Of a stretch of DNA of 64,000 bases, positions 10,474 to 20,792 are shown in pieces. Position numbers and translations under genes: made by a program. The stretch covers positions 18,811 to 82,810 of the forward strand of contig JAFGVU010000101.1 in the NCBI GenBank assembly GCA_016937855.1. Reading direction: 5' to 3'. The notes beneath the pieces are model-generated. The model saw nothing but the letters and a program-made list of their open reading frames with translations, did not search any database and was not told the origin of the DNA. Numbering within the stretch: the stretch's first letter is position 1; the number at the start of each line of letters is the position of its first letter. This DNA comes from Bacteroidales bacterium (lineage in GTDB: Bacteria; Bacteroidota; Bacteroidia; Bacteroidales; ML635J-15).

Positions 10474-11509
10474 GAATAAATTTAACTATTTAGACAATAG
10501 TGAGAAAGAAAACATCTTTCAGGAAGTTGGAAATCAAATTGGCATGAGCGCCTTTGCTGTGGAGAAAGACTGGTGGGTAAGTCGCACGCTAGATATCATA
10601 TTTAGTATGAGTATTGCACAACATTTGATTTTTAAAGGAGGTACGTCACTAAGTAAAGCATGGAAATTATTACAACGTTTTTCGGAAGATGTAGATCTTG
10701 CAATTGGTAAAGAATTTTTTATTTCTTCAAAAAAGCAAATTACGAAAAAGGAGATTACAAGTTTGAGAAAGCGTGCAGGGGCTTATTCAACTGGAATCTT
10801 TTTTGACGAGTTGCAGCAAAATTTCAAGGAACAAGGGTTTGCGAATCTTGGGTTTAAAGTTGTTGAAGCGAAAGACAGTGATCAAGACCCGAGGATAATA
10901 GAAATTTACTATCCGAATATTATTTCCGCACCATCCGAATATGTTTTACCTCGAGTTCAAATCGAAATTGGTTGTCGCTCTTTAATGGAACCATACTCAA
11001 TGCAAACTTTCGGCTCTTTGATTGACGAAATATTTATTGACAGAGATTTTGTTGCTCCCTTATTTAAGGTGCCAACTGCGAATCCTGAAAAAACATTTTT
11101 GGAAAAACTATTTTTATTACATGAAGAGTTTCAACGCCCCGATGAAAAAATGCGAGTAAATAGGCTAAGCAGGCATTTGTATGATATCTATCAGCTGACA
11201 AGAGTGGGAATTGAAATTACTGCGATTAATAATAAAGAACTGTATGAAACGATTGTTGTGCATCGTCACAAATTCTCGAAAGTAGGCGGCGTGGACTATA
11301 ATTTACACAAGCCAAGTACAATAAATCCTATACCAAATCAAAAAATTATTGACTCCTGGCGGATGGATTATGCAAAAATGCGCGAAGAAATGATTTACGA
11401 AAATAATCCTCCATCTTTCGATGAATTAATACATAACCTTATTGATTTAAAATCTAAATTAGTAAGTGTGGATTGGAAATTTGATTTGTTCTTTCCTATT
11501 CAGAGCTAA
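10466..11509 (+). CDS. abiEii: Type IV TA system toxin, AbiEii/AbiGii nucleotidyltransferase family
   Basis: KDWWVSRTL, FKGGTSLSKAW, RFSEDVDLAI motifs; overlaps the antitoxin ORF by 8 bp. Confidence 0.92.
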   Translation: MTKNKFNYLDNSEKENIFQEVGNQIGMSAFAVEKDWWVSRTLDIIFSMSIAQHLIFKGGTSLSKAWKLLQRFSEDVDLAIGKEFFISSKKQITKKEITSLRKRAGAYSTGIFFDELQQNFKEQGFANLGFKVVEAKDSDQDPRIIEIYYPNIISAPSEYVLPRVQIEIGCRSLMEPYSMQTFGSLIDEIFIDRDFVAPLFKVPTANPEKTFLEKLFLLHEEFQRPDEKMRVNRLSRHLYDIYQLTRVGIEITAINNKELYETIVVHRHKFSKVGGVDYNLHKPSTINPIPNQKIIDSWRMDYAKMREEMIYENNPPSFDELIHNLIDLKSKLVSVDWKFDLFFPIQS

Positions 11510-11636
11510 AGTCTCCAGTAGGGAAATTGGTGGTGGAGTAGGAATATTTATTTTTGCAGTAATACGACAAAGCAAATTGTTTTTAATATAAGGGCAACGA
11601 AATATTTGTTATATTTGTCTATTAAAACAAAAAATC

Positions 11637-12854
11637 ATGAAAAACACACTAACCGCAATTGCCTTTATTTTAGTATTCGTAAATATTTCGTATTCGCAAC
11701 AAAATTGCGCAGATGCAATTGAAATCACATTTGAAGAGTATTCTACATGTGGACAGATAGCAATAACAAATGCCAACTTAACAGATGCCGTTCCATCAAT
11801 AGATTTGCCATCTCCAGAATGCGGTAACTTTGACGCAAGCACAAATGATCTTTGGTATTTAATAACAGTTCCCGATGGAGTAACAGAACTTGCGTTTCAT
11901 GTAATGAATGCACCAACACCTATGCCGCTTGACGAATATCATCATCAGCCAGGTTTAGCTATTTATTCCGGGGAATGTGGAAATCTTACTTTACTAAATT
12001 GCTTTTATGAGGAAGGTAATTTTATAAATAATGGTGAAATTAGATTCGAAATAATTTCAGGACTTACCCCTGGAGAAGTAATCTTTCTAAGAGTTTGGGA
12101 TATGAATAATTTTGCTGTTCCATTTTTCATAGCAGCATCTGTTCGAACAGAGATACCTGAACATAGTTGTGAAACTCCTGCTTTGCTAAGCGATGGAGGT
12201 TGTAACATACTTGCTCCCAAAGGAACTATTAATGCTCCAGAAGAGTGTGGCTGGAATGTTTCTGATAATACAATTTACTACTATTTTGTAGTCAATCAAT
12301 CTGATCTGCAACCTGTAATAATTGATGCAAATTATGTTTTTTGCTTTGAAAATGGTAGTTCAATAGAAAACCCTGATGAATCTGAACTACAAATGGCTAT
12401 ATATAAATGGAACGAAGTCGATTGTACTGGAGTTGGAGGTTCTGACGAATCAACATATTTTGGCTGTAACAATGGGACGGGAATGGTTAGTTTATCAGCA
12501 CAACTTGATCCAGGATCATATATCCTTGCGATAGACGGTTATAGCACAATAACCGGAAACTCTTTATGCACTTTTGAGTTTAGTACAAATTTCACTAACA
12601 GTATTTTTAGTTTCAATAATACTTTAGACTTAACAAACAGCATCTTCCCTAACCCCGCCACAAATTCTTTTATTATAAAATCAGCAAATACCCCTGCAAA
12701 TGTACAAGTCTTTGACCTTAACGGAAAACTTGTAAAATCAATTAACAATTATTCGGGTGAAAATATTGATATTACCGACTTACAAGGTGGAATTTACTTT
12801 GTAAAACTTATTGCTGGCGATAAGATTTCGGTTGGGAAATTGATGGTGGAGTAA
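11637..12854 (+). CDS. Secreted T9SS cargo protein
   Basis: Signal peptide; C-terminal SIFPNPATNSFIIKS...GKLMVE sorting domain; TATATTTG promoter motif at 11610-11617. Confidence 0.75.
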   Translation: MKNTLTAIAFILVFVNISYSQQNCADAIEITFEEYSTCGQIAITNANLTDAVPSIDLPSPECGNFDASTNDLWYLITVPDGVTELAFHVMNAPTPMPLDEYHHQPGLAIYSGECGNLTLLNCFYEEGNFINNGEIRFEIISGLTPGEVIFLRVWDMNNFAVPFFIAASVRTEIPEHSCETPALLSDGGCNILAPKGTINAPEECGWNVSDNTIYYYFVVNQSDLQPVIIDANYVFCFENGSSIENPDESELQMAIYKWNEVDCTGVGGSDESTYFGCNNGTGMVSLSAQLDPGSYILAIDGYSTITGNSLCTFEFSTNFTNSIFSFNNTLDLTNSIFPNPATNSFIIKSANTPANVQVFDLNGKLVKSINNYSGENIDITDLQGGIYFVKLIAGDKISVGKLMVE

Positions 12855-13221
12855 ACTTACTCATTTGTAGTATTTTAGGATAATTTGTATTTTTAGGGCT
12901 GGTTTGTGATAAGAATATGTATTATAATAAATTCTTCTATCGAGCCAACAAAATAATTACTATCTTTCTCCTCCAAAACCTTGCTTTTTATAAAAAATTC
13001 TACTTAATTTGCTATAAGTAATAAAATATACTATACACCCGATAAATGATAAAAGGTAAAGATATACAACAAGCGTTTAATGGCTTTGGTCCCGATAATT
13101 TCGAGATGTGTGAGGTGGGAGGTGTAGGTGTGAGCGGGTTACCAGCAAGCATAAAACCTCCACCGATCCTATTTACAAATATCTACACTTCATATCTTAA
13201 ACTTTTTAAAAGAACTTAATT

Positions 13222-15711
13222 ATGAAATGCATTATAACAAGTTCCATTATTTTCCTTTTTCTAGGTTTAAATGTGATGTTTTCGCAAATAGTTGCCGACA
13301 CTTTCTATGTTCCTAATTATCCAATACCTCAAATCTACTACACTGACGATGCTCCCGAACTTAAAGATGATGCATGGAACCATACTTTAAAATATTTTCC
13401 GGATAGTATAATTTGCCAACTAGGATCAACCTGTGGTCAAGTTACCAGTATTTTCAATTGCTTAACTTATATGTTTAACAGAGCTTATAACAGAGAAGCT
13501 GATTCAAGTAATACTTTCCCTCCAAATCATACATTTAATCAAATTAGCAAATACTATGGAGTAAACTCATTTGACTCTTGGAATATTGTAAAAAGCCAGG
13601 GGCATCCCAGCCAATTAGAATATGAAACAATTAATTTTAACGCTGTTCATTTTTACGGAGAATTCAATCACGATCATGTTTTTCAATTCTGGATGAATGG
13701 TTATGATAATTATTACAAGTCTTTCTTTAACAGAATTTCAGAATATTATAGTTTAAATGTAAATTCAGATGAAGACCTAAAACTTCTACAGCACTTCTTT
13801 AGCGATGGATTTGACGAAGGTTCAGATAGTGGTGGCATTGCAATAGTTTACACTAATGGTCATATATTACAAATGTATGCCGGTTATCGGATATGGGAAC
13901 CGGAACTTCACATCGGAAACACCACCAACAAAAATTATTGTTATGTGGTTGATTATCTATATCCATACACAGACCGTTATTTCAGTCATAGTTTAACAAT
14001 AAATGGATATTACAAAAATGACTCTGTTGATTTCAATGATGATGGCATTATATCAGATACTATTGACATAAACAATGATGGTATAATAGATTTTCACGAC
14101 AATGAAACAGTTTTATGGATAATTACAAACTCTGTCGGATATGGACCAATCATGTTATTAAAGTATGATGCAATAGAACATTTCTGGAATCAACAAGTGT
14201 TTTTTGCAGTTCCTGATATTTACTATCAACCAGAATTAACGTTTAAGATTAAACTTAAGCATTCTGAAAGAGGAGATATAAAAATTAGTGCCGGTATTTC
14301 CTCTGATTTGAAGTCTGAAAAACCTGAAATAGAAATTGATTTTCCTGTATTTAACTTTCAAGGCGGAGATGTGTGCATGACCGGAGTTGATTCCCTTGCA
14401 GAACCAAATGTGCTGGAATTTGGTATTGATATTACAGATTTGAAAAACTATATTTCAGAACCTGGCACATATAAAGTCTTTATGCGTATCGAAAACGAAG
14501 GTTTGGCTGAAGGAGAATTACAATTCGCTTCAATAATTGATTATTCAAGTGGACAAGCTGTTGAAAAAAAACTTGTCAATTCCTCAGAGATTCTACCTAG
14601 AATTTTTGACAATTATTATTCTGAAATACTATACTTACAACCCCGAGATTTTAATAATCACATACATATCTCAAACGAAAGTTTATACACACTTGAAACA
14701 AATACCTCTTTTTCGCTTAACCTGGAAGCTATTTACGGCCAGCCACCTTATGAATTTTATATACTTGATACTAATGAGTATCTGGTAGAGTTATCAAAAA
14801 AAGAATTTCCATCTGATGAAGGTTTTATATATGACACAATCAAATCAGTTGACATAAACCCCGACTGGTACATCCCATTTGCACGGGAAGATTGGGACCA
14901 AATTCATCTTTTTAGTACCGGGGAATTAAGGTTTAGAAATGATACTATTTCAGATATAGAGTTATATCCATATCAAAATAATATGCGAGATGAGAGGAAA
15001 CTTGATTTTATGCCATTCGAGATTGATAAACTATATATCAAAGACCGGCCAATAGCATTTAATCTAACAAATAGTAAAATTCAGGTTTTCATAAAAAACT
15101 TCTTTAAGATAGAAGGGCAGGAAGACGAAATTAAACACGAAAGCTACATCGAAATGTCCAAAGATGGCGTAATAGAGATCATATATGCAGACACAGTCCC
15201 AAGTTATTCTATTTTCGCAAATATCAAAACAAACTGCAATAAGTATTTCATCCCATTCGACATCTCAATTGCAGGAACATACAACACTGTTACCTTCACT
15301 CCTAATCCTATTGACAGTTTATTTACTATTGACAATGCCGGTGTTTTAAGAATGCAACCAGTTTCTGAACCCGGTAAATACGAAACTTATGTACTTGCTC
15401 GTGATGCAAACGGGCAAGAGTTTACAAAACGAATAGAAGTAAATGTTATTGATGAAAACATCATCGGAAATTTATATCCCAATCCAACAAAAGGCAACTT
15501 ATATTGCGATATTTATAATCCAATAAAACAAAATACTACAATAGAGATTTTTACAATTTCCGGACAATGTGTTTATAAAGAAAGTCTATTGCTTGCAGCT
15601 GGTATCAACGAACATATTTTTGACACTTCACATTTTGGGCAAGGAGTTTACCTTTTAAAAATCAGTATGGGAAAAGAATCACAAACGCAAAGATTTGTAG
15701 TTACTAAATAA
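13222..15711 (+). CDS. Secreted papain-like (C1-type) cysteine peptidase candidate with Ca-binding-like loops and T9SS sorting domain
   Basis: QLGSTCGQ (Cys), SHSLTINGY (His), WIITNSVGYG (Asn); DFNDDGIISDTIDINNDGIIDFHDNE; C-terminal NLYPNPTKGNLYCDIYN...KISMGKESQTQRFVVTK. Confidence 0.65.
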   Translation: MKCIITSSIIFLFLGLNVMFSQIVADTFYVPNYPIPQIYYTDDAPELKDDAWNHTLKYFPDSIICQLGSTCGQVTSIFNCLTYMFNRAYNREADSSNTFPPNHTFNQISKYYGVNSFDSWNIVKSQGHPSQLEYETINFNAVHFYGEFNHDHVFQFWMNGYDNYYKSFFNRISEYYSLNVNSDEDLKLLQHFFSDGFDEGSDSGGIAIVYTNGHILQMYAGYRIWEPELHIGNTTNKNYCYVVDYLYPYTDRYFSHSLTINGYYKNDSVDFNDDGIISDTIDINNDGIIDFHDNETVLWIITNSVGYGPIMLLKYDAIEHFWNQQVFFAVPDIYYQPELTFKIKLKHSERGDIKISAGISSDLKSEKPEIEIDFPVFNFQGGDVCMTGVDSLAEPNVLEFGIDITDLKNYISEPGTYKVFMRIENEGLAEGELQFASIIDYSSGQAVEKKLVNSSEILPRIFDNYYSEILYLQPRDFNNHIHISNESLYTLETNTSFSLNLEAIYGQPPYEFYILDTNEYLVELSKKEFPSDEGFIYDTIKSVDINPDWYIPFAREDWDQIHLFSTGELRFRNDTISDIELYPYQNNMRDERKLDFMPFEIDKLYIKDRPIAFNLTNSKIQVFIKNFFKIEGQEDEIKHESYIEMSKDGVIEIIYADTVPSYSIFANIKTNCNKYFIPFDISIAGTYNTVTFTPNPIDSLFTIDNAGVLRMQPVSEPGKYETYVLARDANGQEFTKRIEVNVIDENIIGNLYPNPTKGNLYCDIYNPIKQNTTIEIFTISGQCVYKESLLLAAGINEHIFDTSHFGQGVYLLKISMGKESQTQRFVVTK

Positions 15712-16014
15712 TCTAAAGGTTTACACAAACTCATATTCCGGAAGGAAAGAGTAAGAGAAGATAATACTAGTTTATAAAAATCGAAAATACAAATTATATA
15801 TTAAATAAATATAACAAAAATGCTAGCTGTTAACAACACCTATATTCCATGTAGAGTTTTATGCTGGTAATTCTGGAAGTCGAGCTTCCATTAACCGCCA
15901 AATTTTGTAATTTACTCACCATTTAATTATTTTGATACTCAAGATGAAATTCACAAAGATGATCGTCCTAAATAGTTGCCATAATTTTATATCTTTGAAT
16001 ACAAATTATTTCTA

Positions 16015-17076
16015 ATGATAAACTTAAAACGAAATAAATCGAAAGTTGGATTACCTCCAGGAAGTCTTGTATTTAGCGGAACTGAACGCAGTCACGACAT
16101 TTCAATTGAGCACATCGCCTATTCTACAACTGAATATTTTGAAGAAACTATACATTCCATCAAAGAAATAGATATTTCTCCCGATTCCGGCAAAGTGCAT
16201 TGGATAAACTTAAACGGTGTACATGATTCTGATTTGATTAAAAATATCGGCGAAAAATTTAATATTCATAAACTTGTACTCGAAGACGTTCTTAATACCC
16301 ACCAACGGCCAAAAGTTGATATTTACGACGAGCATATTTTTGCAGTAATAAAAATGTTGGTTTACAATAAAACCGATAAAAGTGTTGACTCAGAACAAGT
16401 GAGTATTGTCGCCGGAAGTAATTACCTTATTTCTTTTCAAGAAAAAACCGGAGATGTTTTTGAGCCATTACGTAAAAGAATAAAAACCGCCAGCGGTAAA
16501 ATCAGAACTCTAGGGTCAGATTACTTACTTTATGCAATTCTCGACATTATTATTGATAACTATTTTATCCTTCTCGAAAACCTTGGTGATGAAGTCGAAA
16601 AATATGAAACCGAGCTAATTGATAACGCGAATAAAGACATCCTTAACAGAATATACTACCTCAAACGCGAAAACCTTCTATTGAGAAATGCTGTTTGGCC
16701 TGTTAGGGAACTTGTTTCACAATTCGAGAAAACCGAATCGACTCTTATAAAAAAGAAAAATCTAATCTATTTCCGCGATTTGTATGATCATACAATTCAG
16801 GTAATTGATAATGTTGAGATTTATCGAGATTTATTATCTGGCTTAATCGAACTGTATTATACCGGAACCAGTAATAAAACCAACGAGGTAATGAAAGTGC
16901 TGACAATCATTTCAACCATTTTTATCCCATTAACATTTATTGCCGGTGTTTATGGAATGAACTTTAAATATATGCCCGAACTTGAATGGCATTGGGCTTA
17001 CTTTAGTGTTTTAGGTTTAATGATTGTAATATTTATACTAATGATTTGGTACTTTAAACGTAAAAAATGGCTGTAA
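16015..17076 (+). CDS. corA: CorA-family magnesium/cobalt transporter
   Basis: C-terminal TM pair with VYGMNFKYMPEL; TATCTTTG promoter motif at 15990-15997. Confidence 0.93.
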   Translation: MINLKRNKSKVGLPPGSLVFSGTERSHDISIEHIAYSTTEYFEETIHSIKEIDISPDSGKVHWINLNGVHDSDLIKNIGEKFNIHKLVLEDVLNTHQRPKVDIYDEHIFAVIKMLVYNKTDKSVDSEQVSIVAGSNYLISFQEKTGDVFEPLRKRIKTASGKIRTLGSDYLLYAILDIIIDNYFILLENLGDEVEKYETELIDNANKDILNRIYYLKRENLLLRNAVWPVRELVSQFEKTESTLIKKKNLIYFRDLYDHTIQVIDNVEIYRDLLSGLIELYYTGTSNKTNEVMKVLTIISTIFIPLTFIAGVYGMNFKYMPELEWHWAYFSVLGLMIVIFILMIWYFKRKKWL

Positions 17077-17135
17077 ATGCAATCGCAAATCCCCGCCAGC
17101 CTGTGAGCTCGCGCTAAAGGTTCAGTAGCCCCTAA

Positions 17136-17999
17136 TTACAATTTTTCCAACATTAGACGACAAGAATTTGTCCAATAGGGGATTTCAACCCCAAAGACAT
17201 CAACTATTTTACGTTTATCTAAAACGCTATATGCAGGACGCTGTGCTTTAGTAACAAATTCACTGCTTCGTACCGCAAAAACAGGAGTTGCAATTTTGTT
17301 TTCCTGCAATAAAAACACAGCAAAATCATACCACGAGCAAACGCCAAGATCTGAATAATGATAAATTCCCGATTGCCACATATTATCCGAAAAATAGTTG
17401 TTTACAATTGTTAAAATTGCATTTGCAAGACTTCCGGCATAAGTTGGTGTTCCAACCTGATCGAAAACAACATTCAGGCTTTGTTTTTGTGTTGCGAGCC
17501 GTAATATTGTTTTTGCAAAATTATGTCCGTATTCGCTGTACAGCCACGATGTGCGAATAATCACACTTTCCGGGGCATTGTTTAAAACCTGCTTTTCGCC
17601 TTCGAGCTTTGATTTGCCGTAAACAGAGACAGGATTTTCTATATCCGTTTCGGTGTAGGGCGTGTTTGCTGATCCATCAAAAACGTAATCAGTTGAAATG
17701 TGTATTAATTTGATTTTATTTTGGCTCGCAATTTCTGCTAAAAATCCTGGACCAAAAGCATTTACCTTGTATGCATTTTCTGCGTCATCTTCGGCTTTGT
17801 CAACAGCAGTGTATGCAGCGCAGTTTACTATTAAGTCGATTCGATGATTATTGAAAATTTTCTCGATTTGATTTTTATCTGTGATATCAGTTTCGGGAAG
17901 GTCGCATGCAATTATGTTTAGTGATGAAAAATCAACAGCTAGATCAGAGAGCTTTTGCCCTAATTGTCCTTTTGCTCCGGTTATCAGAATGTTCCTCAT
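17136..17999 (-). CDS. rfbD: dTDP-4-dehydrorhamnose reductase
   Basis: NILITGAKGQLGQ, STDYVFDGS, YGKSKLEGE; adjacent to rfbC/rfbA. Confidence 0.93.
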   Translation of the reverse strand: MRNILITGAKGQLGQKLSDLAVDFSSLNIIACDLPETDITDKNQIEKIFNNHRIDLIVNCAAYTAVDKAEDDAENAYKVNAFGPGFLAEIASQNKIKLIHISTDYVFDGSANTPYTETDIENPVSVYGKSKLEGEKQVLNNAPESVIIRTSWLYSEYGHNFAKTILRLATQKQSLNVVFDQVGTPTYAGSLANAILTIVNNYFSDNMWQSGIYHYSDLGVCSWYDFAVFLLQENKIATPVFAVRSSEFVTKAQRPAYSVLDKRKIVDVFGVEIPYWTNSCRLMLEKL

Positions 18000-18550
18000 A
18001 TAGTAAAATTCTTTTCAGAAACTGCAAATGCAGGATTTTTGGTGTCTTTATCTGAAATTATGCGGTCTTGTGCTGCAATTTGCCAATCGATTTTAAGATC
18101 GGGGTCATCAAATTTAATTCCTCTTTCCGAATTTGGATTGTAATACTCGTCGCACAAATATGAGAAAACTGCTCTTTCGGATAAAACTGCAAATCCATGA
18201 GCAAATCCTTTTGGGATAAAAAATTGCAATTTATTTTCGCCGCTAAGTTCAACAGCATGATGCATCCCATAAGTTGGAGAGCCTTGTCGTAAATCAACCG
18301 CAACATCAAGCACTTTGCCGTAAACCACTCTCACTAGCTTCGACTGTGCATGTGGATTTAATTGATAATGCAATCCTCTGATAACTCCGTATCCCGAGCT
18401 GGATTCATTGTGTTGAATAGGATTAAAAATAAGCTTATTTTCCAAGGCTAACTTCTGATTCCACGACTCAAAAAAGTAACCACGTTTATCCTCAAAAACT
18501 TTTGGTTCAATAACAACTAATCCTTTAATATTTGTTTCTTTAATTATCAT
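17996..18550 (-). CDS. rfbC: dTDP-4-dehydrorhamnose 3,5-epimerase
   Basis: [39 protein letters not shown]. Confidence 0.95.
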   Translation of the reverse strand: MIIKETNIKGLVVIEPKVFEDKRGYFFESWNQKLALENKLIFNPIQHNESSSGYGVIRGLHYQLNPHAQSKLVRVVYGKVLDVAVDLRQGSPTYGMHHAVELSGENKLQFFIPKGFAHGFAVLSERAVFSYLCDEYYNPNSERGIKFDDPDLKIDWQIAAQDRIISDKDTKNPAFAVSEKNFTI

Positions 18551-19425
18551 AATGGAATGTCATCATTTAAGATTTTTAATAAATATTGACCATATTGGCT
18601 TTTTTGCAGTGGGATTATTAGTTTTTCGAATTGTTCTTTATTTATAAAACCTCTACGGTAAGCAATTTCTTCGATACACGATGCCTTTAATCCTTGACGC
18701 ATTTCTATAGTTTCGATAAAATTTGCTGCTTGCAATAAGCTCTCGGGAGTTCCTGTATCAAGCCATGCAAATCCGCGACCCAATAATTTAATTTGGAGAC
18801 GTTTTTCTTCTAAAAACAAATTGTTGAGATCGGTAATCTCAAGTTCTCCACGCTTTGAAGGTTTAAGATTCTTAGCTTTTTGAACCACATCATTACTATA
18901 AAAATATAATCCCGTAACGGCATAGTTTGATTTTGGATTTTCGGGTTTTTCTTCAATCGAAAAAACATTTCCATCTTTGTCAAATTCTGCAACGCCATAT
19001 CGTTGTGGATCGTTTACATAATATCCGAAGATTAATGCACCATCGTCTAATTTTGCTGCGTTAATAAGTACTTCTCCAAATCCCTGACCATAAAAAATAT
19101 TGTCTCCAAGAACAAGACAAACATTATCGTCGCCGATAAATTCATCTCCCAAAATAAATGCCTGGGCCAGTCCGTCGGGTGAGGGTTGAACTTTATATTG
19201 GATATCCATTCCAAGTTGAGAACCATCACCAAAAAGTCTTTCGTACAAAGATATGTCCTGAGGAGTTGAAATGATTAAAACTTCGCGTATTCCTGCAAGC
19301 ATTAACACCGATAGGGGATAGTAAATCATCGGTTTGTCGTAAACGGGAATAATTTGCTTTGATATGCTTATAGTCATTGGGTGCAAACGCGTTCCGGCTC
19401 CTCCGGCTAAAATAATACCTTTCAT
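18547..19425 (-). CDS. rfbA: Glucose-1-phosphate thymidylyltransferase
   Basis: [53 protein letters not shown]. Confidence 0.96.
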   Translation of the reverse strand: MKGIILAGGAGTRLHPMTISISKQIIPVYDKPMIYYPLSVLMLAGIREVLIISTPQDISLYERLFGDGSQLGMDIQYKVQPSPDGLAQAFILGDEFIGDDNVCLVLGDNIFYGQGFGEVLINAAKLDDGALIFGYYVNDPQRYGVAEFDKDGNVFSIEEKPENPKSNYAVTGLYFYSNDVVQKAKNLKPSKRGELEITDLNNLFLEEKRLQIKLLGRGFAWLDTGTPESLLQAANFIETIEMRQGLKASCIEEIAYRRGFINKEQFEKLIIPLQKSQYGQYLLKILNDDIPL

Positions 19426-19431
19426 AGTTTC

Positions 19432-20367
19432 TTAAATTTTATTTTTAAAATAATTGATTGTTTTTATCAGACCTTGTTCAAGATCAATTTCGGGATTCCA
19501 ATTGTCAAGCACTTTTTTTGCTAAGGAAATATCGGGTTTGCGTTGAGTAGGATCATCTTCCGGTAAAGGATAATATTCAATTGTGCTTTTTGATCCTGTT
19601 AAAGAAAGAATTTTTTCAGCAAGTTCAATCATTGTAAATTCGCCCGGATTGCCGATATTAACTGGACCTGTAACGCTATCGTCTGTGTTCATCATTCTTA
19701 TTAAACCTTCAACCAAATCGTCAACATACTGAAAGCTTCTTGTTTGAGTTCCATCACCGTATATTGTGATTGGTTTGTTTTGCAAAGCCTGTACAATGAA
19801 ATTAGAGATTACTCTGCCATCGTTTGGGTGCATATTGGGTCCGTAAGTGTTAAAAATCCTGACAATTTTTATTCGTACATTATTTTGTTTATGATAATTT
19901 ACGAATAATGATTCGGCACATCTTTTTCCTTCATCGTAACAAGAACGTGAGCCAATAGGATTAACATTTCCCCAATATGTTTCTGGTTGTGGATGAATGT
20001 CGGGATCGCCATATACTTCGCTGGTAGATGCTTGCAAAATTTTTGCTTTAATTCTTTTTGCTAAACCCAGCATATTGATCGACCCCATCACCGAAGTTTT
20101 TATTGTTTTGATAGGATTATACTGATAGTGAACCGGCGATGCAGGACATGCAAGATTGTAAATCTCATCCACCTCAATAAAGAAAGGCATAGTAATGTCG
20201 TGTCGCACCAGCTCAAAGTACGGATTGTCGATTAAATGTATAATATTTGATTTTGAACCAGTAAAGTAATTGTCGAGACAAATTACCTCGTTGCCATCTT
20301 TTAAAAGACGTTCACATAAGTGAGAACCAATAAATCCGGCACCTCCTGTAACTAAAATTTTCTTCAT
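19432..20367 (-). CDS. UDP-glucuronate decarboxylase (UXS-type SDR)
   Basis: [56 protein letters not shown]. Confidence 0.92.
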   Translation of the reverse strand: MKKILVTGGAGFIGSHLCERLLKDGNEVICLDNYFTGSKSNIIHLIDNPYFELVRHDITMPFFIEVDEIYNLACPASPVHYQYNPIKTIKTSVMGSINMLGLAKRIKAKILQASTSEVYGDPDIHPQPETYWGNVNPIGSRSCYDEGKRCAESLFVNYHKQNNVRIKIVRIFNTYGPNMHPNDGRVISNFIVQALQNKPITIYGDGTQTRSFQYVDDLVEGLIRMMNTDDSVTGPVNIGNPGEFTMIELAEKILSLTGSKSTIEYYPLPEDDPTQRKPDISLAKKVLDNWNPEIDLEQGLIKTINYFKNKI

Positions 20368-20688
20368 AGATAAATTGTTTTTATCACGAAGTAAAAATAT
20401 AAGTTATTTTCCATAAAAGCAATTTTATCATGAATTATGCAAATCTGTAATATGGTTACCTACGTTTTACACAAATAAACCCAACAAAAATAATTTAACA
20501 TATTCCTAAAATCGTTATGAGAATTTGATTTTTTTGTATAGTTTTACGGGGTGGAATGATTATTAGTTTTATGGAGGGTTGTTTTGGGGAGGAGTGAGTT
20601 TGGTTGAAATTAAAACATCCCTTAGTCTGCCAATATAAATTATTTAATAACTTTGTATCGAAAATATTGAACTTGCATTATTACAGAA

Positions 20689-20787
20689 ATGATAACGGAA
20701 AACGCTGAAAATACAATAAATACTTTTTCCGTATGTGACTCTTTCAAATGCCGACAACTTTGGTTGAAAAAGGAAGATGTTAATTAG
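20689..20787 (+). CDS. Possible small ORF (32 aa) directly upstream of the HNH gene
   Basis: ATG..TAG: MITENAENTINTFSVCDSFKCRQLWLKKEDVN; TAnnTTTG motif TAACTTTG at 20648-20655; stop lies 5 nt before the next ATG. Confidence 0.3.
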   Translation: MITENAENTINTFSVCDSFKCRQLWLKKEDVN

Positions 20788-20792
20788 AATAT

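Larger units (their letters stand above)
9753..11542. repeat. 22-bp perfect direct repeat (GGGAAATTGGTGGTGGAGTAGG) bracketing the AbiE module
   Basis: Copies at 9753-9774 and 11521-11542; the first is the last codons plus stop of the upstream T9SS gene. Confidence 0.9.

Noticed and set aside
13046-13219. 57-aa ORF MIKGKDIQQAFNGFGPDNFEMCEVGGVGVSG... upstream of the peptidase gene
   Set aside because: No recognisable family and atypical composition; could be chance or a remnant. Not supportable without conservation data.
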